Part shown: one piece after another, positions 41,635-51,436 of the stretch
Layout: every line of letters starts with the position of its first letter
Numbering within the stretch: the first letter of the stretch is position 1
From: Tremella fuciformis
Lineage: Eukaryota > Basidiomycota > Tremellomycetes > Tremellales > Tremellaceae
Assembly (NCBI GenBank): GCA_032768795.1
Contig: CP136497.1
Location: 1,490,501-1,554,500 of the forward strand
DNA length: 64,000 bases
Direction of reading: 5' to 3'
Made by a program: the position numbers and the translations under genes
The notes under the pieces: model-generated
Seen by the model: the letters and a program-made list of their open reading frames with translations, nothing else
Told to the model about the DNA's origin: nothing
Databases searched by the model: none

Positions 41635-42893
41635 TTTGGGGCCTGTCCCTGGGCGGGAATCGGGGGCAGCGGCCTCGGCTTAGCGGTGGGGCAGTTAGCC
41701 AGCTGGTGGCCGGCCTGCCCGCACCGCAAGCAGAGCCCGCTGTGCAAACGGCGCTCCCTCTCGGCCTCCGTCAGAGACCCATCGGGGTTGCGCGTTGACT
41801 TCAGCAAGTCTGACCCAGAAGGGCCCGAACTCGCCGAGGACTCGCCGCGCTGCTCGCTGGGGCGAGCAGGCGGGAGCGACGCGCCCAAGCGCTCAGCCCA
41901 TGGGCGTCGCGCTGGCGCTTCAGCCTTGGCATACTCCGGCTTGTGCTTTTCAGCCTTCGCCGCAGCAGCCTCCTCCAGCTTCCTCTCCTCCTCGCGATGA
42001 CGGAGGCGATTGTCTAGAGGCACAATAAACTCGACGAGCTCGGTCAGCGAGTAGAACTCGCCGCGCTTAGCGATCTCGTCCTTAAGATGAGACTTGAGCC
42101 CATGGATGGCCCAGTCCACAATCGCGACCTGATCAGTGAAACCAGCAACCGCAACAAGCTCCCTGACCTTAGCGAAGTGCTCGGCAGCTGACTTGGTCTG
42201 CCGCAGCGCTCGAAGTTGTCGCTTTGCCGTACCCCGTTTGTCCGGGTCGCCGAAGGCGGACTTGAGGTACCTTTTGAACGCGTCCACCGTTGCGAGCTCG
42301 GCGGGTCGCGGCCGCATACCTACCATCGGCTCGACAGACTGAAGAGCCGGTCCCCGCAGGTACGAGATCATGAACGAAACCATGATCTCCTCCGACTGGT
42401 ACCTGCCCCCATGCAAACTGAACATCAGCTCGCACTGCAACAGGAACCCTTTCAGCTTGGCGGGATTCTCCCCAGAGAAGGTGTCAGGCTCCTTGACCTT
42501 CGGCTCCTTCGGCGCGCCGCTCGCTGAACTCGCCGGGCTGAACGAGGGAGCTCGCCCTCTTGGGCGGAGGAACTCTTCTTCCTCCTGAAGCTCGAGGCGG
42601 GCTTCCTCAAAGGCTTCGCGGCGGATATTCCACCGCTCGAGCTCTTTCAAGAAGAGCGCCATGCTCGCCGCATCACTGATGTCGGCGGGAGGTGTAGGCA
42701 TTGGGCCCAAGCCTCGGCGAGCTCGCCGAGACTCTGACGCCCTGGGAGTGTCAGGCGGGGTAGCCCCGCCTTCTTCCTCCCTAGTCACGGTCACGGCAGG
42801 GGGAATGGGTGGTGCAGGAGGCTCCTCCTCGGGCTCATTGAGCCTGGGGGATCTCCTGGGTAGACGAGAGGATTCAGGTGCGGAAGGAAACAT
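41628..42893 (-). CDS. Gag protein of gypsy element 2
   Basis: 421 residues from MFPSAPESSRLPRRSP. Pro/Glu-rich N-terminus, Ty3-type capsid region (FSGENPAKLKGFLLQCELMF ... FGDPDKRGTAKRQLRAL), and a zinc knuckle CLRCGQAGHQLANC (C-x2-C-x4-H-x4-C) near the end. The last codons are C CCA AAA GCC TGA, matching the slippery gag end of element 1. Confidence 0.9.
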   Translation of the reverse strand: MFPSAPESSRLPRRSPRLNEPEEEPPAPPIPPAVTVTREEEGGATPPDTPRASESRRARRGLGPMPTPPADISDAASMALFLKELERWNIRREAFEEARLELQEEEEFLRPRGRAPSFSPASSASGAPKEPKVKEPDTFSGENPAKLKGFLLQCELMFSLHGGRYQSEEIMVSFMISYLRGPALQSVEPMVGMRPRPAELATVDAFKRYLKSAFGDPDKRGTAKRQLRALRQTKSAAEHFAKVRELVAVAGFTDQVAIVDWAIHGLKSHLKDEIAKRGEFYSLTELVEFIVPLDNRLRHREEERKLEEAAAAKAEKHKPEYAKAEAPARRPWAERLGASLPPARPSEQRGESSASSGPSGSDLLKSTRNPDGSLTEAERERRLHSGLCLRCGQAGHQLANCPTAKPRPLPPIPAQGQAPKA

Positions 42894-43002
42894 GATGAGG
42901 AGGGCTCAGAGAGGGAGAGAGAGGCCTCGACGAGATGAACGAGGAGAAACAGGACTCAGCGGTCTGGGTACGTGTCCGACGGTAGTAGTCTTCTCCCAAT
43001 AC

Positions 43003-43515
43003 TGTCACGACGACCGCCTTCTCTGTCCAGGGCTCGGCGGGCACGTACTCCGAACGGTCGGCGTGGGGGTCGTTGACGTCGATAGGTATGAGCGAGTTGG
43101 GCGAGGAGCTCGGCGAGGGACTCGCTGAGCTCGGGGAGGTGAGCGAGGGGCTCGGCGAGGGACTCGCTGAGCTCAAGGAGGTGAACGGGTTGAGCGAGGG
43201 GTGCGGCGAGGGACTCGCTGAACTCGGCGAGCGGGAAGGTGAACTCGACGAGCGCGAGCGAGTTGAGGGAGGTAGACGGGGAACTCGGCGGGGGACTCGG
43301 TGTCACTGGCAAGCCAAGCGACGGGACGGAGCAGGCAGTCTACGTGTCTGCAGAGAACAACAATTGGGAGAAGACTACGGAACGTATCGCGCGCCCAGTC
43401 TTCCTAAGTATCCGTCGTCCCTCGGTGAGCTCGGCGAGTGATGCGTTGAATCAACGAGTCCGAGCTCCGTCTCCCCACGTGGCTTCCATGTGCTCTCCCT
43501 ACGTCCGTCGTGACA
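43003..43515 (-). repeat. 5' LTR of gypsy element 2 (element on minus strand)
   Basis: 513 bp, TGTCACGACGA...CGTCGTGACA, three differences from 34895-35407. Followed at 43516-43520 by the duplicate CGACC and the resumed transposase gene. Confidence 0.93.
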
Positions 43516-46500
43516 CGACCCATCGGGCGATCGATTAGGTCTGCCATGGCGTGTTCGCCCCGCCACGCAGGGGATCGCAGAGATGCGGAGATCGCTACAT
43601 CGACGCTTTGACACAGATCGCTAATCAGCCAATTGGTCCACCACCTTGTCTGTTCCGAGAAATATCTCATGGTGTCATCTGTGTCCATTCCGAAGGTCCG
43701 TCCGAACGTTGTCATTCCCGCGATCACGTTTCCCGACTTGCGCTGTCGCTCCAATTCGCTTCGACCTACTGCGAACAAATCGAAGGTAACATCGGGCAAG
43801 ACCGGCACAATGGAGACGAGGGGTCGCACGTCTGCCCAAACTATCTTCTGGTAGCGGACCAACGCCTCTGCCTCAAGAGCGTGTTGTTCTTCAAGTTTTA
43901 CGGCTAGCACGGCATAATCAAACTCCACCAGTGGCGGGGCGTTTGTTTTGACCAACACAACCTCGGGCGATTCTGACACTTTGTTGAGGGACCTGGACAC
44001 CGCCTGGGACCGTTGTTTTACCCTCTTCGACCGAGCAGCCGCGCCAGCCATCAGGCTAGGAGATGGCGGTGGGGGTACGACACGTTCGCTGAGGCCTTTT
44101 GGGTGTGAGAGTGCAGTTCTTGCCATAGCTGCTTGTTGCAGGTTTCGATTCGAGATCGCGGCGACTATGGGATTGATCTTGTCCTCTGCTGGCTTGACTG
44201 TTGACAAGGACGAAACCGCGATTCGTGGTACGGCTCGTTCGTAGACAAGGTAAATTGGTAGGAACGGTCCTCTAAAGGCGTCTTGCACGCCACTGAGCCT
44301 GGTCGCTCTATGATCGCTGAGTCTCCACCAATTTCCCTCGTGCCGCAAGATCAGACAATAATGCCCCGCACTCGTGTCCACGCCCGATCGAACAATCACG
44401 TACGATAAACTATATCGTACATTTGAGGTCGCTCCCGAATTCGAGTAGAAGAGTGGAATGTCAACCTCATGTTCGATCGTGAAAGATAGCGATCGCTGAG
44501 CCTCGTCGGTCTCGAAGGCCTTCATTGGATATTGAGGATGAATTGCGAACAGATCGCCAAGCTGCGAATAGGCGATCACGGACTTCAGAAGATCATGGTG
44601 CCCGCAGCTCCCACAAGCCAAGGCAAGTGGCGGGAGGGCGTGTACACCCTCAATGGAGTGGCGCACGAGACCAGTCACACTGCGATCGAACAGTGAATCG
44701 TTCGCCGGGTACGCGGTCTGGCTGATGCCATGAATACTGGTGCAGTCCTGTGATGGCAGATGAGATTCGCATGCCCGACACTGGAAGCGAACTGCAGAAA
44801 CGTGCTCAAATGCCAGCCGATAGCTGTGATCGCCGACCAAGGTATCCATGTGTTGGACTAGTTTTTCGAGAAACTCAACTGGATCGTGTTGGTTTGACGA
44901 GTGGTCATCGATCAGATCGGCATCTGATCATCAGACTTGAGCCGTGACGGCTTCGAATAACTCACTCATGAGACGTTCTTGAAGGCCCATGAGTGTTACA
45001 GCTGCACCGTTCTGGATCGCCTCTCTTGCTTGCAAAATGTACGGGAAAACGGCACCGGCTGGATTTTCCGTCTGAAGAAGTTTTGCGCGATTCGCGGAGT
45101 CCAGGCTATCGAGCGCCGCCAGACGCGACCACATTCCCAGGATACACAGGGCAAAGCAGTCCGTTGATGGATTCAAGAATCCCGTGGGAGGCAATTGTGG
45201 GGTCAATTTTCCCGGTCGCGGAGTCAAGCTTGATCGCTGTGCCTTCTGGTGGGTTGGAAGCTTGTGGGTTCGCGATATGACGTGAGGAGCAGGACCAGAT
45301 ACTCGAGACGCTTCACCGGACCCCTTTTCTGCATGATCGCTCGCCCGAGCGCCAATTCCCCGGGAGACAGATTGGGCCAGGTCTTCCGCCTGGTCGCTGA
45401 TCGCGATCACGGGTTTATGGGGTACCTCAGTTGTTGCAAAGGGCTTGAGCAGCTGAGTCGAAGGTTGATGTCGTCTTGCGATCGGCCCAACAGACCACGA
45501 TCCATCGAGATCGGTCTCAAGCAGTCCATTCTCGGCGTTTGTGTATGTCCAATCAAAGTTGCCCAGAACCTCGTCAATCTCTCGCTTTGTCTCAGCGCCC
45601 AAGACGAACGCAGAGTCATCCCCAGTCCCCTTACCCGCCTGTCCGGCCAATGAGCGCATGTAGCGTTGTATCTTGGCGGAGGAATTGAAGGACTTCTGCT
45701 CGTAGGTGGTAATGTCATTTGCCGTTTCGAATGCGGCCATTGCCCAGAGATGTTCGCAGCGTTTTCCGGTTTGTTCGAATGCAGTGCAAGAGCAAAATTG
45801 TCGGGCATCGCACTCAGAGTTGCCGTTCGCACCTTGGAGGGGTGCTTCCGAGGCGATCCACCATCCGCAGTACTGAATCTCTTTACCCGTATCTCCAGCG
45901 ATCGAGAAGACCGGGTTCGCGCGCCCTCGGTATGCCAATGGAACCTCATTTTGGTCAAGGCGAAGGACGCGATCGGCCTCCCAAGCATTGAATCCGGCGA
46001 ACAGTTGTCGAACAAGCTTCGGATCAGGTCGCGATCGTTCCAGCCAGTTATGTCTATAAAAGGGGAAGTAGATCTGAAGCAAAACCATGATGAGGCGGTC
46101 GATTCTGTAGATCAGTCGCGGCGCACCAGGCTGAAATTTTACGCACGGTTTGTTCATCCTGCACAGCAGGAACACGGCGTCGAACGTCTTGAATAAAGCC
46201 TCCGCATAGTTGTTCGTTGACCACGGCCCGTCTCTGGTGATGTGCCCCGGCATTCCATAGTCCACGGCATGATCCCTCCAGTGATCGCTAAACCACGTTC
46301 GCAGCAAATAGGAGGAGATGAACTCCCAAAAAGCTTCTCCTTGCCGGCCACCGCCCACCACGCCGCGCATATCATTTTCGAAGTCTTTCCAGTATTGGTC
46401 CCATTGCGATCGATAGGGACATCTTTGGAGTCGGCGAATGAGGCGGAGAGCGGTCTCTGTATGGGTGTCGGAGATGGGGGTCGGCCCAAAATGCCCTCGC

Positions 46501-48503
46501 AACACTGCCCTGCAAGACTGCATCAGGTGAAACTGGCAAACTCTGATGCAACAGCCTGGGAATACTGTCAAGATCGCTCGCCGCTCGGCCCCGCTCGCAT
46601 CGATCATGAACATGGCGGGCTTGAAGCCCTCCTGTACAATTGCGCGGCAGTTGTTCATAAGGTCTTCGTGGAACTGCGGAAGGCAAATTGGTTTGCGTTC
46701 GCCGTTTGCGATCGCCTTTGCTAGCTTGACAATTGCCTCCTTCAAGACACGCAGGAATGCCGTGTAATCCTCACCTCTGATCCGAGTATGCACGTTCGCC
46801 GCGACTAGATGGTCAATTGACGTGCTTGACTGTTCGCATAGGACTTGCCTGGGGTCATCCGGTGAGTGTCTCCCAACGTAGACACCATTGTCAATGGAGC
46901 CTTGAGGGAGTTCTTGTTCTTATGCGACGTGTCTAGAAACAGTCCCCGAACCGGGCCGTGAAGGATCGCGGCTTCCAAAGCATGCTGAGGAGCAATGATA
47001 CACGAGAAGTCATCATCGAGGCTCTGAGGCATCGCGGCCCGTCCCTCAATCTCAGCAAATCGCAAGCTGCAAGTAAGCATCAGGTTCATTATGGAGAGAC
47101 TCACTGAATGATATCACTGTGATGGATTTCCTGTAGCATGGCGATCGCGGCAACAGGGTCCGCGTGCAGCCTCTGGCGACGCAATGCGGTGCGAACAGAG
47201 GACTCATACACGCGACTCGAGGCAGGCAGGCGGTGGGGTGCTTCTCGCTGCAGAAACTGCAGATGCTCATCGGCCTCTATCATGTTCGATTGGAACCCTG
47301 AAACTGTCAACTGGTTCGCTTGCCATGAGAAATCAAACGCACGTATTCGCAGCTGAGTCGGCGTTGTTCCGATTTGACTCGCCAGTCGTTGTAGAAGATT
47401 GCGAACGTAACCCGAAACTCGCAGACAGGAGAGTGACCATGGTCTCCGGTGACATGTCGGTAAGGTGATCCGACAAACACCTCTCTGGACGTCTCGTACT
47501 GTCATTCGCACCTTCGATCAGCTGATCGCCCCGTCTTCTTGCTGATCGCTTACCACCAACACCTGCCCGCATTGCTCGTTCGACTCCGCAGTTTGCAATG
47601 GACTCGCAAGACGACGCCTCTTCCTGTGTCGATCCTCCTCATGAGAGGTCCCCACTCTCCGCTCGTCCACTTCATCAGTCGTCACGGGGATCATGCGATT
47701 GAAGAACTGCCTTGCTTTCACATAGGTGACAAACTCCTCAGTTCCGATCGAGCGCGATTGGGCTTTCTCGCCAGGGCAAGCCTCGTCACAGGCTCGCGAA
47801 CACTTGAATATCGACCGCCAGACAAGCCGATCTGGCTCTAATCCTGTGCTATTAGGTATGGAGAGATGGAATCGCCTTGATCGAATGTCTGCCGGAATGT
47901 ATCCAGGAGGATCTATCGGTCGCACCTCGACACAAGCCGAGTATGTTTGCTGATAGATCTCCCAATCGTGTTCCTGCAAGCTTAGGCAATTGTTGACCAT
48001 TATTAGAGCTGATGACCCACGAGAGCGTCGAAGACCTTGGGAAGATCCAAGAGAGCTACTTCCTGCTCGAAATAGGAAGGTGTCTCATGCAGACGATCGT
48101 ACAGGGAGACATGAAGCGCGTGTAGCTTGCGATCGAGCCCGGGGATGTCGACCAGGGGCTGTGTCACATACATGACTCGCTCACAAGCTGGCGCAAGCTT
48201 ATCGATCAGAGCCCGAGTCCTTCTACCAGCTGATCGCGCTGAACATGGTGACCAAGGCGCGTCCGACTGCTGTGTCGCATGCGACCGATAGGAAGGTGGG
48301 ACGCTGGAACCCTCAGAATGCTGGCTCGGAGTGACAGCTGCTGCTACGGGAGGGGTCGCCGGAGGAGGGTCAAAGAGCTCATTGGGCCTCTTTCTTGGCC
48401 CGTTAACATAGGCCTTCCGGGGACGCCCTGGGCCTCGACGAGGTGCTTGTGGCACGACACCGCCTGCGATCGCCAGGGCTATAGGCTTCTTGTCGTGAGT
48501 CAT
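43516..48503 (-). CDS. MULE transposase fused to a USP-type deubiquitinase (5' part of the split gene)
   Basis: Multi-exon gene. Exon 1 (MTHDKKPIALAIAGG) carries an AT-hook-like PRRGPGRPRK. It joins over a 48-nt intron to EHDWEIYQQTYSAC and a Cys-rich patch (KCSRACDEAC). The MULE catalytic core follows: Asp in GLFLDTSHKNKN (46931-46933), Asp in MIDASGAER (46599-46601) with CQFHLMQSC, and Glu in STNNYAEALF (46200-46202). A SWIM zinc finger comes next (FCSCTAFEQTGKRCEHLW). After a linker the same frame enters a USP/UBP domain: Cys box GFLNPSTDCFALC (Cys 45156-45158), a 42-nt intron (44924-44965), QHDPVEFLEKLV, zinc-ribbon pairs CRAC and CGSCG, and the His box SAGHYCLILRHEGNWWRLSD (His 44361-44363, Asp 44313-44315). 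At 43516 a gypsy element interrupts; the frame resumes at 34894 in an Ulp1 domain. Exon ends between 46793 and 47964 are uncertain. The start could lie further upstream. Confidence 0.78.
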
Positions 48504-48750
48504 TATGCGCGAGAGGTGTGAGCATGAACATAACACTGCATCTGTACTTTGTTTGTGTCTATGTCTAGGTTCGCCCTCAATCCTGCTCTGAGTCAAAGTC
48601 AGGGTTCAGCGTTGAATGATAGATGGTGACTCAAGTCGGTGCGATCAGGGTTGAAAATTTTTTGGGGCCAGCGAACAGCCAGATGAGTGCTTCTGACGTA
48701 CTCTGAGAGGACTAGCTGCAGTGCAGAGAGCCAATCGCTGCCATATAACA

Positions 48751-48871
48751 AGAGTTGCGGGCTAGATGTATGCGATCAGGGGACTGATGCACGGACTTGA
48801 GGGGTAAATGAGGAGCCCCACTGAAAGAAGTTGCGGGATAAATGGAGGAAATTGCCGGAAAAATTATACAC
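48751..48871 (-). repeat. Right terminal inverted repeat of the MULE
   Basis: 121 bp, reverse complement of 22826-22948 with scattered mismatches. The outermost bases read GTGTATAATTTTTCCGG on the minus strand. Followed by the duplicate GCCTTTTGTGG. Confidence 0.9.
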
Positions 48872-48882
48872 GCCTTTTGTGG
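48872..48882. repeat. Right target-site duplication of the MULE (GCCTTTTGTGG)
   Basis: Exact 11-bp direct copy of 22815-22825. Confidence 0.85.
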
Positions 48883-49066
48883 CACCACCCCTCCTGGCTG
48901 GCCCCACCCTGGCCCCACATAACTCCACGTCCCACCTCCGCTTCCCGCTTGTAGGCGGCAACGCGGGGAAGCGAGGCTGCTTGCATTGAAATGCATATAG
49001 TCTACGCGTTCCAGTCCCCTGTTTCCTATTGCCAAGATTCTCATTGGCGCAGAAATAAGACTCACG

Positions 49067-51234
49067 ATGGCCAGCAAGGAGCTAGAAAGACCTCTCACTC
49101 CCCTGGAAGGCAACGGCAGCGAAAAAGGAACCACACCGATGCACTTCGAAGATGGTCGAGAGGAAACAGCCGTGGCTCAACACCCAGACAGCAACACGGC
49201 AGGTGATCTGACCTATCTGGATGACGACGAAGAGCCAGAGTTCCATGCTAGGACTTTCATCGCGCTCGCTGCCCTGTTTTTGTTGAACCTCGTCCAGGTC
49301 TTTGCTCTAACTGGGCCGCCAGCCATTGTAAGCTTGGCTCCTCGGTGCGATCACCTGCAAGAGCTGAGACGCGCCTAGCTCGAATACATTGGCGACGACC
49401 TGAATGGAACCGCCAATCAGACATGGGTGCCCAATGCCCTGTCGCTAGTGCAGGCCGTTTTCGGTCCTCTCATTGTGAGTGGAGTGCCCTGTCGATTGGC
49501 CGAAGTAACCCCAGTCCTTCGCATCGGACACCTTCCAAGCACGTAAAGTCATCCTCGTCGGCACGTGCACTGTCTCTTTCGTGGGAGCTGCCATAGCGCC
49601 AAACGCCACTACGATATACCGGGTCATTGGGGCACAGATCATGATCGGCGTCGGGTTCGCGGCGGTTCCACTTGCCTATGCTATCCCCTCGGAGGTGAGC
49701 TGCTTAGCCTACAGGAAGTTCTAGATGCTTATGTGACAGATCCTGCCTCGACGGTGGAGACCAGGTTGGTCAAGCGTGACCAGGTACCAGCACAAACTGA
49801 CAGCTTTACAGTCACGCAGTCCGGGATGAATGTCGCCGCTTCTGTCGGAGCTATCATCAGCCCGATGTAGGTGTTTCTGGTCGATGGAGTCCCCCCTTGC
49901 TAAAGATAAAGCATCGGAGGCGCCCTTACCAGACACAACGCACACACCGGTTGGAGGAATTACTTCTGGATTCAAATGGCGTTGTGGGGACTCACGATTG
50001 CTGGACTCGTGGTTGGCTACCGTCCACCTAAACGCCACACCGAGCTCGACCATCTGGGTATTGCTCAGAAGATCGGCCGTCTTGACCTGCCTGGGATGGC
50101 GTTGGTGGGTCATTTGGGCCGCAAGCTCCACGGAAAGAGTGCTGATAGCAGCTCACAACCGGATTGACTCTCCTTCTGACCGGTCTGAGTCTTGGGGGCA
50201 ATCCATGGGCCTGGCAGAACGTCCGGGTGCTCACCACCCTAATCATCGGCATCGTTATCCTCATAGCCTTCGGAGTATACGAGTGGAAGGGGACTCGGAC
50301 CGGCATCCTTCACCATGAACTATTCGCTCACCGCGCCTTCCCGGTGTGCGTGGCATTGATCTTCATCGAAGCGATCCTCCTATTCACCATCATTGTCTTC
50401 TACCCTGCTTTGTGAGTGCTATGGATCACCGTACCAGGTACGGCTACTTACTCATGCAGAACATCGGCGTTGTTCGAGACGGATCCCCTGTTGGGAGGTC
50501 TGCGTACCACGCCTTTCTGGTTCTGCGCCGGAGGTAGCACTGTTGTCTACGGCTACTGGAGCACCAAGACCCGTAACATTCGTCTCCCTCTTATGGCTGG
50601 ATTCGCCTTGTTCACCGCGGGAATCAGTGAGTCGTCTCTCTTCCCGCCGCCCCTTCTGGTATCAAGCTAACACAGCACAGTCGGAATGGCCACTGTACAG
50701 CCGGACCAGTCCACGCGTGCGGTAGTGTTCGACGGTCTCGCCGGTCTGGGTTTCGGATGCCCGTTGATCCTCATCATTGCGGGTGTCCAGCTGGCGACCC
50801 CTCACCATCTCATCGCCACCGCCACAGCTGTCGTCACCTCCAGTCGCGCTGTTGGCGCGGCCACCTTCACCGCCATCTACGGCGCAGCATTGGGCAGCCG
50901 AACTTCAGTCAAGCTCCCCAGCTACGTCGCAGATGCCGCGATCAAAGGCGGTCTTCCGGCTTCATCCGTCAAAGCCTTTGTCGCGGCAATCTTGACCAAG
51001 GATGTGGCGGCTTTACCCAGCATACCTGGTGTCACCCCGGCAATCATTGCTGGGGGAATCGCCGCCGTTCGCCAAGCTTTGGCGGATAGCTTCCGTGTAA
51101 TCTTCATCATCGCGCCTCCGTTTGGCGTCCTTGCTGTCATTCTGTGCTGGTTCATCGGCGACATGTCGAGCTTGATGACTTACAGAGTGGAAGCTCCTGT
51201 CGAGCAGCTGCGCGCAAGGCGGAGAGCGTTGTAG
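49067..51234 (+). CDS. MFS transporter, TRI12-like, second copy
   Basis: Multi-exon permease. A hydrophilic acidic N-tail (MASKELERPLTPLEG ... YLDDDEEPEFHA) leads into TM1 (RTFIALAALFLLNLVQVFALTGP). Further exons: YIGDDLNGTANQTWVPNAL, VILVGTCTVSFVGAAIAP, YRVIGAQIMIGVGFAAVPLAYAIPSE, WRNYFWIQMALWGL, RLPLMAGFALFTAG, AGVQLATPHHLIATATAVVTSSRAVGAATFTAIYG and a tail ending EQLRARRRAL. It shares with the 1160-3423 gene the extracytoplasmic segment rich in Ala/Gly (GVTPAIIAGGIAAV against GITPAILEAAG), so the two are paralogues. Six or more introns. GTCCCAC-like words sit near 48928, between the MULE end and the start. Substrate unknown. Confidence 0.82.
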
Positions 51235-51436
51235 TCTGGAAGGAAGAAGAGAGGGTTGCATGCATATCCTACGTTATGCCTGAACCAGCCGTAGTCCCCT
51301 TTTCCATTCGGCACTACGTGAAAAATACTGGTCGTTGTGCCTGGCAGCATCTATCGTAGAAGGCGAAGGGCAAATTGAGGCCTCTCTTTCTCACGGTAGG
51401 TTCATGGATGATAAGTCATGCATTGCAATGTTGAGC

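Larger units (their letters stand above)
34895..43515 (-). mobile_element. Ty3/gypsy chromovirus-type LTR retrotransposon, copy 2
   Basis: 8621-bp element on the minus strand, inserted in an exon of the MULE transposase-protease gene. Its 513-bp LTRs differ at three positions that I can find. The target duplication is CGACC (34890-34894 and 43516-43520). It encodes gag and an uninterrupted pol with chromodomain, plus an antisense (plus-strand) accessory gene between pol and the 3' LTR. LTR ends (TGTCACGACG...CGTCGTGACA) and gene order match element 1, but the proteins differ throughout, so these are two related families. This copy looks potentially autonomous. Confidence 0.95.
22826..48871. 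mobile_element. Nested Mutator-like DNA transposon (MULE) carrying protease-fused transposase
   Basis: 26,046 bp between an 11-bp target duplication, of which about 9.4 kb is the MULE itself. The rest is two later Ty3/gypsy insertions (25673-33733 and 34895-43515). Terminal inverted repeats are 121-123 bp. Two MULE genes point towards each other: a plus-strand disordered/coiled-coil gene (from 23382) and a minus-strand gene (from 48503) for a MULE/SWIM transposase fused to a USP and an Ulp1 protease domain. The DNA of the MULE, but not of its insertions, is crowded with GATCGC/GCGATC. Long terminal repeats, 11-bp duplication and transposase type all agree on MULE. It landed between the C2H2 regulator and the second TRI12-like MFS. 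Confidence 0.9.

Noticed and set aside
22826..48871. GCGATCGC-rich DNA as cyanobacterial contamination (HIP1)
   Set aside because: The word lies inside intron-containing genes bounded by a fungal target duplication and interrupted by fungal gypsy elements. Flanking genes are fungal and continuous with it.
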